The translations under genes were made by a program, and so were the position numbers. Below the pieces are notes generated by a model that saw only the letters and a program-made list of their open reading frames with translations, had not been told where the DNA came from and did not search any database. A stretch of 64,000 bases of DNA from Plantactinospora endophytica (GTDB lineage: Bacteria; Actinomycetota; Actinomycetes; Mycobacteriales; Micromonosporaceae), in the NCBI RefSeq assembly GCF_016862915.1, contig NZ_BONW01000022.1, forward strand, positions 243,910 through 307,909, read 5' to 3'. Of this stretch, positions 53,700 through 61,587 are shown in pieces. The stretch's first letter is position 1; each line of letters starts with the position of its first letter.

Positions 53700-53737
53700 A
53701 CCCTCCTCCGTGGGTTCTGCTGGTGCGGGAGGAGGGT
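53700..53737 (-). promoter_or_regulatory. Hairpin in the EF-Tu3 leader
   Basis: ACCCTCCTCC pairs perfectly with GGAGGAGGGT (53728-53737 with 53700-53709, 18-base loop) on the minus strand. Its first arm overlaps the stop codon of the 54-codon leader ORF, 133 bases before the EF-Tu start. A possible translation-dependent attenuator; no U-tract. Confidence 0.45.
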
Positions 53738-53901
53738 CAGCCTCGCGCGCCGGTATCCAGTCGGTTCGACTGGACGGCAAGCACAGCGAGCCGGTTCGGC
53801 TGGACCGGGAGGTCGCAGTGCCGGGTCGACGCCAGGCGCACGGCGGCGGGGCCCAGCAGGAGGAACCCTGCGGGCCGCACAACACCAGCCGTGCCGAACA
53901 T
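53737..53901 (-). CDS. Candidate leader peptide upstream of tuf3
   Basis: 54 codons starting [24 protein letters not shown] lies seven bases before the ATG with no ribosome-binding site, the pattern of leaderless mRNAs here. The middle, [17 protein letters not shown], vaguely resembles actinobacterial leader peptides of the R.H.DL type. The second half repeats [17 protein letters not shown], encoded by a duplicated 30-bp unit (53758-53817). It ends at the base of the hairpin at 53700-53737. It may be a regulatory uORF or simply chance. Confidence 0.4.
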   Translation of the reverse strand: MFGTAGVVRPAGFLLLGPAAVRLASTRHCDLPVQPNRLAVLAVQSNRLDTGARG

Positions 53902-54187
53902 GGCGATCACGTTAGGCCCGAACGCCGCCCACCGCGACCGATATTCCCGGCCGCCTCCGCCGCCCAGCCCCAGCCGCGCCCCCGGGTCGCGCGACGGGGC
54001 CGGGAAGATCGCGCACAGTCCGGCAAGGAGTGGTTTCCCAGTCGCCCGGTAGGCCCAACGTCCCTGATCGTGCGCGATCTTCAACGACCCGTCGCGGCAG
54101 TGACGGGAAATACCCTGGCGGACCGGGGCGGGGCCTTCTACGGTCGACGGCGGGGACTACTGGAAACAATCCTTACCGGAGGAACAG
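53902..54187. other. Divergent intergenic region tuf3 leader / MFS transporter
   Basis: Apart from the -10 of the leader ORF (53909-53914), the only dyad seen is GATCG-TGCG-CGATC (54066-54079), which could be an operator for the transporter gene. No confident promoter for the plus strand. Confidence 0.3.
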
Positions 54188-55462
54188 GTGCGGGCGGTAA
54201 GGGCGTGGTTCGGCGACACGGCGGGCGGGCTGCCGGCCGTGTTCTGGTACCTCTGGTCCGGGCTGCTGATCAACCGGGTCGGCGCGTTCGCCATGCTGTT
54301 CCTGCCGCTCTACCTGACCGACGCGCGGGGCGCCGGCGACGCGCTCGCCGGCCTGGTGGTCGGGGCGTACGGGCTGGGCGGGGTGGCCGGGGTCCTGCTC
54401 GGCGGGGTACTCACCGACCGCTGGGGGCGGCGCAGCACCCTCCTCTGGTCACACCTGACGGCGTCGGCACTGATGGCGACGATGGCGGTGGTGACCAGCC
54501 TGCCGGCGATCGCCCTGCTCGCGGCGCTGGTCGGGATCGCCCACTCGATGCCGGGCCCGGCCTTCGTCGCCGCGATCGTCGACGTGGTCCCGCCAGCCCG
54601 CCGCTCCCGCGCGTTCAACCTCCAGTTCTGGGCGTTCAACCTCGGCATGGCGGGCGCGTCGGCGCTGGCCGGGCTGCTCGCCGAGGCGAGCTACCTGGCG
54701 CTGTTCCTGGTCGACGCGGGGGCCACCCTCGTCACCACGGTCATCATCGCCTGGAAGGTGCCGGAGACCCTGGTCCGGGCCGCGCCGGCGCGGCCACCGG
54801 CCGGGCCGGAAACGGTACCGACCCGGCGGGCCGGGCTGCGTACCCCGCTCACCGACCGGATCTTCCTGGCCTTCGTCGCGCTCACCTTCGCGCACGCCGT
54901 GATCACCGCACAGAACTCGACGGTGATGCCGTTGGCGATGCGCGCCGACGGCCTGAGTTCCTCGGCGTACGGGCTGGTGGTGGCGCTGGGCGGACTGTTC
55001 ATCGTGGTCGGGCAGCTCTTCGTGCCCCGGCTGATCGACGGTCGGCGCAAGCACCGGGTACTGGCCACCGCGCTGGGCCTGGCCGCCATCGGGTACGCCG
55101 GTCTGGCCGTCGCCGACGCGCTGCCCGGGTACCTGCTGGCGGCGCTGGTCTGGACGATCGGCGCGATGCTCGCCGCGCCGCCGAACGCGGAGATCAACGC
55201 CGAGTTGGCCCCGCCCCGGCTGCGCGGCCGTTACCAGGCGGTCTTCTTCCTGACCTTTCCGGCCGCCGCGTTCGTCGCCCCGGCGGCCGGCGGCGTGAGC
55301 CTCCAGTACCTCGGGAACGGGCACTGGCTGGCGGTCGGCGCGCTCGGCCTGCTCGCGCTCGCCGGGCACCTCCTCGCCGGTCCGCCCCGGGAACGCCGGG
55401 TGGCCCGGCTCGCCACCACCCCCGCCACCACTTCGGAGCCCACACCCGCCAGCACCCCGTAG
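54188..55462 (+). CDS. MFS transporter
   Basis: 424 residues from GTG (GGAGGAA upstream). Twelve membrane segments. The loop 2-3 signature is GGVLTDRWGRRSTLL, and the halves are separated by a cytoplasmic loop (ETLVRAAPARPPAGPETVPT). It resembles drug-efflux members of the DHA family. It is divergent from the EF-Tu3-like gene, so export of an EF-Tu-directed or other antibiotic is an attractive but unproven guess. Threonine-rich C-terminus. Confidence 0.9.
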   Translation: MRAVRAWFGDTAGGLPAVFWYLWSGLLINRVGAFAMLFLPLYLTDARGAGDALAGLVVGAYGLGGVAGVLLGGVLTDRWGRRSTLLWSHLTASALMATMAVVTSLPAIALLAALVGIAHSMPGPAFVAAIVDVVPPARRSRAFNLQFWAFNLGMAGASALAGLLAEASYLALFLVDAGATLVTTVIIAWKVPETLVRAAPARPPAGPETVPTRRAGLRTPLTDRIFLAFVALTFAHAVITAQNSTVMPLAMRADGLSSSAYGLVVALGGLFIVVGQLFVPRLIDGRRKHRVLATALGLAAIGYAGLAVADALPGYLLAALVWTIGAMLAAPPNAEINAELAPPRLRGRYQAVFFLTFPAAAFVAPAAGGVSLQYLGNGHWLAVGALGLLALAGHLLAGPPRERRVARLATTPATTSEPTPASTP

Positions 55463-55500
55463 CCGCAGTTTGCGGTTCGACGGGCCAGTTGCCACCGGGC

Positions 55501-55650
55501 GCTCGTCGAGGCCGAACTGGTCGGTGCCGAGCGGCGGGGCGGTCATCGAGGCCGAGCTGGTGGGTGCCGAGCGGCGGGGGCGTTCGTCGAGGCCGAGCTG
55601 GTGGGTGCCGAGCGGCGGGGGCGTTCGTCGAGGCCGAGCGCCGGGGCGAG
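55501..55650. repeat. 41-bp minisatellite (3.5 units) between convergent genes
   Basis: GTTCGTCGAGGCCGAGCTGG followed by TGGGTGCCGAGCGGCGGGGGC, at 55501 (41 bp), 55542 (40 bp), 55582 (41 bp) and 55623 (partial). The two middle copies are almost identical, so the array is recent. It ends 40 bases before the stop at 55690. Confidence 0.95.
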
Positions 55651-55689
55651 TACCCGGGCCCGACCCCGGCCAGGTGGTCCAGCGGCAGG

Positions 55690-56016
55690 TCAGCGGGCGA
55701 GCGCCCGCTCCAACTCGGCCTTGGACATGCTCGACCGGCCCTTGATGTTGCGCTTCTTCGCCTCGTTGTAGAGCTGTTCCCTGGTACGCCCCTGTGCACC
55801 GGTGTGCGACCGCTTGCCGCCCCGGTGTCCGGAGGAGACGTCCTTGATCGACGACTGGCTGGCCGTCTTCGCCTCGCCGGAGCGGGCCCGTTCCTTGTTC
55901 ACCGTCCGCGCGGCGATCTCCTCGGCGCGCTCGGTCGACTCGCCGCGCTTCTTGGCGCTGGCCTTGATGTGCTTGTACTGGCGTTCCCGCTTCGGACTCG
56001 ACCCTGCGGGGGGCAT
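55690..56016 (-). CDS. Rho-N/plasmid-stabilisation-like basic small protein
   Basis: 108 residues, highly basic and charged. SPKRERQYKHIKASAKKRGE, AEEIAARTVNKERARSGEA and the C-terminal REQLYNEAKKRNIKGRSSMS (SAP/Rho N-terminal-like helix pair) match a family of stress-associated small proteins often encoded next to short-chain dehydrogenases in actinobacteria. It probably binds nucleic acid. It lies 28 bases after the SDR gene on the same strand. Confidence 0.75.
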   Translation of the reverse strand: MPPAGSSPKRERQYKHIKASAKKRGESTERAEEIAARTVNKERARSGEAKTASQSSIKDVSSGHRGGKRSHTGAQGRTREQLYNEAKKRNIKGRSSMSKAELERALAR

Positions 56017-56044
56017 GGTGGTACTCCTTCCGTGCGAGAGATTC

Positions 56045-56896
56045 CTAGAGGATGGGCTTGCCGCCGGTGACCGGGATGATTGCGCCGGAGATGTAGCTGG
56101 CCTCGTCCGAGGCGAGCAGCACGTACGCCGGGGCGACCTCCTTCGGCTCGCCGGGGCGGCCCAGTGGGGTGTTCTTGCCGAACTTCTCGACCGCCTCCGG
56201 CGGCATGGTCGACGGGATCAACGGGGTCCAGATCGGGCCCGGCGCGACGCCGTTCACCCTGATCCCCCGCTCGCCGAGCATCTGGGCCAGCCCGGCGGTG
56301 AAGTTGGCGATCGCGCCCTTGGTGGTCGCGTACGGCAGCAGCGTCGGACGCGGCGAGTCGTAGTTGATCGAACTGGTGTTGATGATCGACGCCTTCTCGC
56401 CGACGTGCGGAAGCGCCGCCTGGACCAGCCGGAACATCGCGGTGATGTTGACGTCGAAGGTGTGCTGCCACTCCTCGTCGGTGACCTCTTCGATGGTTTC
56501 GTGCGTCATCTGGTAGGCGGCGTTGTTCACCAGTACGTCGATCCGACCGAACTCCTCGACGGCCCGGTCCACCACGGTCCGGCACACCTCGGGATCGCCC
56601 ACGTCCCCGGCGACGAGTACGGCCTGTCGGCCCTCGTCCTCGACGAGCTTGCCGGTCTCCCGGGCGTCCTCGTGCTCGCTGAGGTACGAGATGAGCACGT
56701 CGGCGCCCTCGCGGGCGAACGCGATGGCGACCGCCCGGCCGATCCCGCTGTCGCCACCGGTGATCACCGCCTTCTTGCCCGCCAGCCGGCCGGCGCCCCG
56801 GTAGGAGTCCTCGCCGTGGTCGGGTCTGCGGTGCATCGCGCCCAGGGTGCCGGGTGGCTCCTGCTGCGGTTCGGTCTGCTGCCGAGGGTCGGACAT
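56045..56896 (-). CDS. Short-chain dehydrogenase/reductase (YghA/YhdF-like)
   Basis: 283 residues from MSDPRQQTEPQ (GAGGAG upstream). Cofactor loop AVITGGDSGIGRAVAIAFAR, then NNAAYQ, the catalytic Ser in IINTSSINYDSP and YATTKGAIANF (YxxxK). The long hydrophilic N-terminus with GTLGAMHRRPDHGEDSYRGA is typical of the general-stress SDR subgroup (Bacillus YhdF/YghA). Such enzymes use NAD(P) to oxidise aldehydes or sugars; the substrate is unknown. Confidence 0.92.
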   Translation of the reverse strand: MSDPRQQTEPQQEPPGTLGAMHRRPDHGEDSYRGAGRLAGKKAVITGGDSGIGRAVAIAFAREGADVLISYLSEHEDARETGKLVEDEGRQAVLVAGDVGDPEVCRTVVDRAVEEFGRIDVLVNNAAYQMTHETIEEVTDEEWQHTFDVNITAMFRLVQAALPHVGEKASIINTSSINYDSPRPTLLPYATTKGAIANFTAGLAQMLGERGIRVNGVAPGPIWTPLIPSTMPPEAVEKFGKNTPLGRPGEPKEVAPAYVLLASDEASYISGAIIPVTGGKPIL

Positions 56897-56990
56897 CGGG
56901 CTGCTCCTCACGATCAGGACGGCGGCCCTTTTCCGCCGACAACGGCAAAAATCCCCACCCCAGGCAGCCGATAAACCAGCAGCCCCGCCC

Positions 56991-57118
56991 GCAAAACCGC
57001 CGCCCGCTCCGCCGCTGAGCCGCCAGCCTCCGCCGGCAAAACGCCGCCCGCACTACCGCTGAGTCGCCAGTCTGCGCCGGCAAACCGCCGCCCGCTCCGC
57101 TGTCAGACCGCCGCGTGG
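56991..57118. repeat. 44-45-bp minisatellite overlapping the stop of the HAD gene
   Basis: Units GCAAAACCGCCGCCCGCTCC... begin at 56991, 57036 and 57080. The third contains the stop codon (57103-57105) of the HAD-family gene. Confidence 0.85.
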
Positions 57119-57648
57119 CGCGCCGCGAACGCCTCGATCTCGTCGATGTCGGCGGGCCGGAGCCCGCGCGCCGGATCGGGCGCGATCAGCAGGGCGATTC
57201 CCCGGGCCACCGCCCGGTCCAGGACCCGGTCGCCCTCCGGGATCGCCTCGTCGTCGGTCCAGACCAGGGTCCGGCCGGCGGCGAGTACGGCGTGCGCGGC
57301 GGCCCGCTTGACCGGCCAGCCCTCCGGACCTTTCGGCACCGGCTCACAGACCAGTGCCCGGTCCAGCACCGGCAGCCGCCACAGCCGCTCCAGCACGTCC
57401 GCCTCCGGGCACCAGGTGGTGCACCACCGCAACTCCACCACTCCGGAGTCGTGCAGGGCACGCATCCGGTCGACGAGCGCGTCGGCCCAGCTCAGCGGGT
57501 ACTCGCACCGGTCCTCCTCGGACCAGACGTCGGCCCGGCAGGGCGTTCTCCCCCAACCCGGCCGGCGGGCGTTCACCACGCCGTCGACGTCCAGCAGCCA
57601 GACCGGCGCCTGGTCCGGTACGACTGGCAGGTCCAGCTCGATATCCAT
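57103..57648 (-). CDS. HAD-superfamily-like protein
   Basis: 181 residues from MDIELDLPVV (GGGGAGGGAA upstream). WLLDVDGVVNARRPGW contains the HAD DxDG motif, LRWCTTWCPEADVLERLW follows, and the second acidic site is LVWTDDEAIP. It resembles HAD-like secondary-metabolite or hypothetical phosphatases. Conserved Trp/Cys residues (WCTTWC) characterise this actinobacterial subgroup. Substrate unknown. Confidence 0.8.
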   Translation of the reverse strand: MDIELDLPVVPDQAPVWLLDVDGVVNARRPGWGRTPCRADVWSEEDRCEYPLSWADALVDRMRALHDSGVVELRWCTTWCPEADVLERLWRLPVLDRALVCEPVPKGPEGWPVKRAAAHAVLAAGRTLVWTDDEAIPEGDRVLDRAVARGIALLIAPDPARGLRPADIDEIEAFAARHAAV

Positions 57649-57857
57649 GTTCCCTCCCCATGATCGGCTCCCATTGTGGACGCCGCGCGCCAGGTCACAC
57701 CGGCTGAACCGTCGACCCCTGTACCCCGGAGCACGCCCCGCCACGCCACGGGACCGCCTCGGCCCGCTGCCCTGCCAGGGGTGTGTCGGCGCGCGGCCGG
57801 CTACCGCTGCCGGTGCCCGTACCCGGTGGCGTCGCCCGGCTTTCGTCGCCGGGCGTG

Positions 57858-57934
57858 ATGCGGGTCTCGGTGGTCGGGAAGTCGGGTTCCGGCAAGACGA
57901 ACCCGGCCCGGGCGGGCGCCGGCCGGCTCCGCCC
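57858..57934 (+). pseudogene. 5' remnant of a P-loop kinase gene
   Basis: The plus strand encodes MRVSVVGKSGSGKTNPAR: an N-terminal strand and Walker A (GKSGSGKT) typical of adenylate-kinase-like/topology-modulation proteins. After the P-loop the frame degenerates and runs into the 3' end of the HIT gene on the other strand. Only the first 20 or so codons of a kinase gene seem to remain. The region 57649-57857 shows nothing else. Confidence 0.55.
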
Positions 57935-58387
57935 TCATCCGCTCCGCAGGTGGGCGCTGAGGGCGACGGCGATGTCGTTCCGCTCGTCGAGGGTGAGCCA
58001 CTCGCTCTCCGGTCGCGTCAGATAGTGGAAGACGCGCGGCCCGCGATGGTCCGACGGCAGGTCCGGCATCCGGGGTACGAGATGGAAGTGCACATGCGCA
58101 AAGCCCTCCGCCTCGGCGAACTGCACCACGTACGGCTTGGTGCAGCGCAGGACGGCGTGCAGCGTCTCGCTGAGCTGGTGGACCAGTGGACCCAGCTCGG
58201 CGGCCTCGGCGGGGGTCAACTCGGCGATCGAGGTGACGTGTCGGCGCGGCAGCAGGATCAGCCAGCCGGGCAGGCTGGAGTTGAAGGCGTGCGCCGCGCG
58301 CCAGTACTCGGTGAGGTGCACCCGTTCGGACGGTGCCGCAGCGGCGAGATCGGACTCCTGGCGGCAGGAGTAGCAGTCGTCAGCCAT
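57935..58387 (-). CDS. HIT-family protein
   Basis: 150 residues. CYSCRQE at the start provides a CxxC, WLILLPRRHVTSIAELTP leads into the fold, and the histidine triad is AHVHFHLVPRMPDL. HIT proteins hydrolyse nucleotide phosphoramidates or dinucleotide polyphosphates. The ATG overlaps the stop of the kinase gene at 58380 by 8 bases, so the two are coupled. Confidence 0.93.
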   Translation of the reverse strand: MADDCYSCRQESDLAAAAPSERVHLTEYWRAAHAFNSSLPGWLILLPRRHVTSIAELTPAEAAELGPLVHQLSETLHAVLRCTKPYVVQFAEAEGFAHVHFHLVPRMPDLPSDHRGPRVFHYLTRPESEWLTLDERNDIAVALSAHLRSG

Positions 58388-59045
58388 GGTGTGGTCCGGA
58401 CGACGGCAGGAACGGGGCGAAGTGTTCGGCCACCAGGTGGGCGACGCCCTCGGCGTCCCGGCTGCCGTCGACCTCGATCACCCGGACGTCCAGCCGCCGG
58501 GCACGGCGTACGGCGTCCTCGGCGACCAGCCTGTCCCGCTCGATCCGGTTGCGCTGCCCGAGTTCGGGATCGCTGACCTGGTGCCCGAGTCGACCGGCCC
58601 GGGGCAGGTGGTCGAGCTGGTACCGCCGGAACTCCTCGGTCGGCACCAGCACCACCATGCGCCGGCTCGACCCACTGACCGGTACGACCAGATCGGGACG
58701 CAGCCCCCAGCCCTCGGCGAGGATCGGCCGGGGCGAGACGAGCGCCCGCAGGTCGTCCTGCACCCACTCGAACCGTTCGGCGAACTCGACCAGCACCTGC
58801 CGGGCCATCTCCTCCGGCGTCGTACGAAGCCACACCGTCTCCCAGTCGCGTTCCGTCGGCTCGCCACGACCGATCCGCCGTACGATCCGGCGGTCGTTGT
58901 GCCCGCGCGCGTCGTGGTAGTCGTAGTGGTAGTGCGTCAGGCCGTACCGCTCGGCGAGGATGCCGGCCACCGTCGACTTCCCGGCCCACTGGCCGCCGCC
59001 GATCCAGAGCGCGTGCCGCAGGGTGCTGAACGGGTCCCACCGCAT
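58380..59045 (-). CDS. P-loop kinase-like protein
   Basis: 221 residues from MRWDPFSTLRHALW. Walker A is WIGGGQWAGKSTVAGILAER; HYHYDYHDARGHNDRR, ILAEGWGLRPDLV and QRNRIERDRLVAEDA follow. It looks like a nucleoside- or shikimate-kinase-fold phosphotransferase acting on an unknown small molecule. No good ribosome-binding site is seen. Coupled to the HIT gene downstream. Confidence 0.75.
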   Translation of the reverse strand: MRWDPFSTLRHALWIGGGQWAGKSTVAGILAERYGLTHYHYDYHDARGHNDRRIVRRIGRGEPTERDWETVWLRTTPEEMARQVLVEFAERFEWVQDDLRALVSPRPILAEGWGLRPDLVVPVSGSSRRMVVLVPTEEFRRYQLDHLPRAGRLGHQVSDPELGQRNRIERDRLVAEDAVRRARRLDVRVIEVDGSRDAEGVAHLVAEHFAPFLPSSGPHHG

Positions 59046-59164
59046 GCCCAGAAGCGTGCGCCCGTTGGAGCCCGAATTCCAGTCTTGTATTCGGATATCC
59101 GGCCTGGTCAACTGAGGGTGGGAGAGCTGTGCCGGGCGGTCCGACAACCTGCCCGAGGTCGTCC

Positions 59165-59367
59165 TCAGTGCGCGACACCGAGGACTGCGGCGCCCAGTTC
59201 GCGGATGACCGTGCGCCACTGCGTCGGGTCCTGCTTGGCAACACGTCCTCCCAGAGCGGCAGGCAGGTGCCGCGCAACCGCATCAGGCCGTCCGGCCGGG
59301 TGGCGGTGTTCGGGAATTCCCCGGACAGCCCGTCGACATCGGACAGTCGGTGGTGCGCGGCGACCAC
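59165..59367 (-). pseudogene. Frameshifted remnant of an unrecognised gene
   Basis: On the minus strand, AAHHRLSDVDGLSGEFPNTA...CLPLWEDVL reads in one frame and AKQDPTQWRTVIRELGAAVL...GVAH-stop in another. Adding one G after GTGTTG (near 59239) joins them into LWEDVLAKQDPTQW. No start codon or ribosome-binding site is evident upstream. Either a decayed gene or a sequencing error; the family was not recognised. Confidence 0.4.
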
Positions 59368-59426
59368 CGCCGAGAGGCTGGCGGCAGGGCCGGCATCCCA
59401 CTTCCGCGTACCCGGTTGGAGGCAGC

Positions 59427-60101
59427 ATGCTCAGCGCCAGGTCCCCTTCGCCCGCCCCGATCGGCGGCGGCGTCCCCGGGGTACGCCCCGGCAAGCCCGG
59501 CCCCGGACTCGTGAGCCGGAAGGCGCTCGTCACGGCGCTGGCCCTGCTGATCGCGTCGTTCGTGGTGGTCACGCCCACGCCCGCCTACGCGGACACCAAC
59601 CGCATCGAGATCGTGAACACCGTGGGGCCGTTCCGCGCCGACGTCATGTGGGCCTCGACCGCCACGCACACGGGTGTTTTCCTCTGGCCGGACAACACCA
59701 GCGACTCGCAGCAGTTCGACCTGCTCGACAGCGGAGGCGGGTTCTACCGGATCAGGGCACGGCACTCGGGTCAGTGTCTGATGCTCGACTGGCGTGCCGG
59801 GTTCTACGCGAACGGGACGCCGATCATCCAGTACCCGCACTGCTCCGCCGGGTACGCCCCGGGTGAGTGGTCGACCCAGTGGATTCTGCACAAGCCGTGC
59901 GTGGGCGAGTGCTTCGGCATCTGGTACGCGCTCATCAAGAACCGTGCGACCGGCAGGTGCCTGGATGCGGCGGCGCCGAACGGCCAGCCCGCCCAGCAGG
60001 CCGTGTTGCAGCAGTGGGACTGCATCACGGCGACCAACGTCTGGAACGCCCGGAACCAGATGTGGACCTTCTACGACCCCACACCGGTAATCATCGGCTG
60101 A
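59427..60101 (+). CDS. Secreted ricin-type lectin domain protein
   Basis: 224 residues from the ATG at 59427 (GGAGGCAGC upstream). Signal peptide ALVTALALLIASFVVVTPTP with AYA cleavage. The mature protein is a single ricin B-like trefoil (FYRIRARHSGQCLMLDW, ALIKNRATGRCLDAAAP, QAVLQQWDC, NQMWTFYD). No catalytic domain, so probably a secreted carbohydrate-binding protein. Third ricin-module protein in the window. A terminator hairpin follows. Confidence 0.85.
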   Translation: MLSARSPSPAPIGGGVPGVRPGKPGPGLVSRKALVTALALLIASFVVVTPTPAYADTNRIEIVNTVGPFRADVMWASTATHTGVFLWPDNTSDSQQFDLLDSGGGFYRIRARHSGQCLMLDWRAGFYANGTPIIQYPHCSAGYAPGEWSTQWILHKPCVGECFGIWYALIKNRATGRCLDAAAPNGQPAQQAVLQQWDCITATNVWNARNQMWTFYDPTPVIIG

Positions 60102-60117
60102 TCGGGCGCCGGGCCGC

Positions 60118-60158
60118 GCCGGGCGACCTCCTGTGCCGTGGGCAGGAGGCCGCCCGGC
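60118..60158. terminator. Hairpin terminator between convergent secreted-protein genes
   Basis: 60118-60133 pairs with 60143-60158 in 15 of 16 positions around a 9-base loop; it can serve both strands. Confidence 0.75.
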
Positions 60159-60189
60159 AGCGGTTTACTGCGGTAAAGGTCGGTCGTAC

Positions 60190-60253
60190 GGGTCAGTCGA
60201 CTTCCGGATCAGTCAGGTTCCGGGTCGGTCGACTTCCGGGTCAGTCGACGACC
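60190..60253. repeat. 16-bp minisatellite seeded by a stop-codon region
   Basis: Four exact-length units, GGGTCAGTCGACTTCC and variants, at 60190, 60206, 60222 and 60238. The last contains the stop codon (60241-60243) and final codons of the secreted-protein gene. Confidence 0.92.
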
Positions 60254-61299
60254 GGCGGCGCCGTCCGGGCCGCTTCCCGCAACGCCGCCGCCGCGCTGGC
60301 GTACGGGTTGTAGGTGTACGCCCGGGACAGGCTGCCCGGGATCGAGAAGTACTCGACGGCGAGCTTCGCCGAGTCGGTGGCGATCTCGCCCCGGCCCGGC
60401 AGGTCGTTGCCGTCGTCCCAGCCCCATGGCGCGTTCGCGGAGTTGGTCGAGCAGGAGAAGGTACCGACGCCGCAGTCGCCGGAGTTGTCACCCGCGAAGG
60501 TACCGAGGTTGGCGAAGAGGTTGGCGTTGGCCCGCTGCGCCCAGAGCCCGCCGGAGGCGAAGATGTCGACGAGCTTGTAGCGTACGTCCCGGTCGTTGCC
60601 GTTGCTCGGCGTCTCGGCCACCGTCGACGGGTAGTAGACGATGCCGTCACCGTTGATGTTGTACTGCGGGTACGCCTTCAGGCCGTGCCCCTGCGCCTCC
60701 TGCGCGGTCACCGGGTGCGCGAACGAGTCGTGCGGCGACGACTGCGTCTGGAGGGTGCCGTCGACGTTCTCCCGGCCACCGGTCCAGGTGCTTCCCGCCG
60801 GGGTGTACGAGTAGAAGTCGCTGTGCGCCACGCTGACCGCCCCGCGCAACACCCCGTACGTCGAGCCGTCCCGCTCGACGGCGAACATGATCCCCTCGCC
60901 GTCGTTCTCGTGCTCGGTCTCGAAGAACGGGTGGTCCGTCCAGTCCCTCGGGTGGAAGAACAGGTACGTGATGTACCAGTGCGTACTCGTCTCCGACACG
61001 GAGTAGTACGCGTGCGCGGCGAAGGAGGCGCCGGAGGAGGCCGCGCTGTCCCAGTTGTTCCGCCCGTTCAGGTCGCCGTCGAAGTCGACGCTGGTGATGT
61101 AGTCGGACCGGCCGCCGAGCGCGTGGCTGCCGGTGGCGTCGACGTCCTGGTAGTGGATCGGGGCCCAGCGAAGTGCCAGCTCCGCCCGGCTGACCGCCGC
61201 CTCGGCCGGTGCCGGCGCCGCCAGCCCTCCGGTCGTCAGCGCCGCCGCCAGTACGGCCGCCGCCAGGGATCTCCCGGCGGTCCTGAACCGATCAGGCAT
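60241..61299 (-). CDS. Secreted protein of unknown function
   Basis: 352 residues from MPDRFRTAGRS (GGGAGGACAAC upstream). Signal peptide SLAAAVLAAALTTGGLAAPA with AEA cleavage. The mature domain starts LRWAPIHYQDVDATG and has WYITYLFFHPRDWTDHPFF, ETEHENDGEGIMFAVERDG and ADTPHDSF-like acidic/His segments. Similar to uncharacterised secreted proteins of streptomycetes with an HEND motif that could be a metal site. Two cysteine pairs near the C-terminus. Function unknown. Confidence 0.75.
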   Translation of the reverse strand: MPDRFRTAGRSLAAAVLAAALTTGGLAAPAPAEAAVSRAELALRWAPIHYQDVDATGSHALGGRSDYITSVDFDGDLNGRNNWDSAASSGASFAAHAYYSVSETSTHWYITYLFFHPRDWTDHPFFETEHENDGEGIMFAVERDGSTYGVLRGAVSVAHSDFYSYTPAGSTWTGGRENVDGTLQTQSSPHDSFAHPVTAQEAQGHGLKAYPQYNINGDGIVYYPSTVAETPSNGNDRDVRYKLVDIFASGGLWAQRANANLFANLGTFAGDNSGDCGVGTFSCSTNSANAPWGWDDGNDLPGRGEIATDSAKLAVEYFSIPGSLSRAYTYNPYASAAAALREAARTAPPVVD

Positions 61300-61425
61300 G
61301 TTGTCCTCCCACGGTCGGGTTTGGATAGACCGCGGGCAATCTACGTGATCGACGGCGGCTGTCACGTGTCCAGCCGGAGAAGAGCGATTTGACCCCAGTC
61401 GACGGATCGGCGCCGCACACCCGCC

Positions 61426-61498
61426 GACCCGCTGACCCGCTGACCCGCTGACGGGTGACGGGTGACGGGTGACGGGTGACGGGTGACGGGTGACGGGT
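61426..61498. repeat. 8-bp and 7-bp tandem arrays
   Basis: GACCCGCT three times (61426-61449), then GACGGGT seven times without error (61450-61498), in the gap between the permease stop and the secreted-protein promoter. The perfect 7-bp run suggests active slippage. The remainder of 61300-61587 shows no gene. Confidence 0.95.
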
Positions 61499-61587
61499 CG
61501 CGGCCGACGGGGTGACGGCGGAGCAGTCGACGGGCCGGCGCCACCGGGCGTGGTGGCGGCGGCCCGTCGACGGCCCCCGATCGGCGG

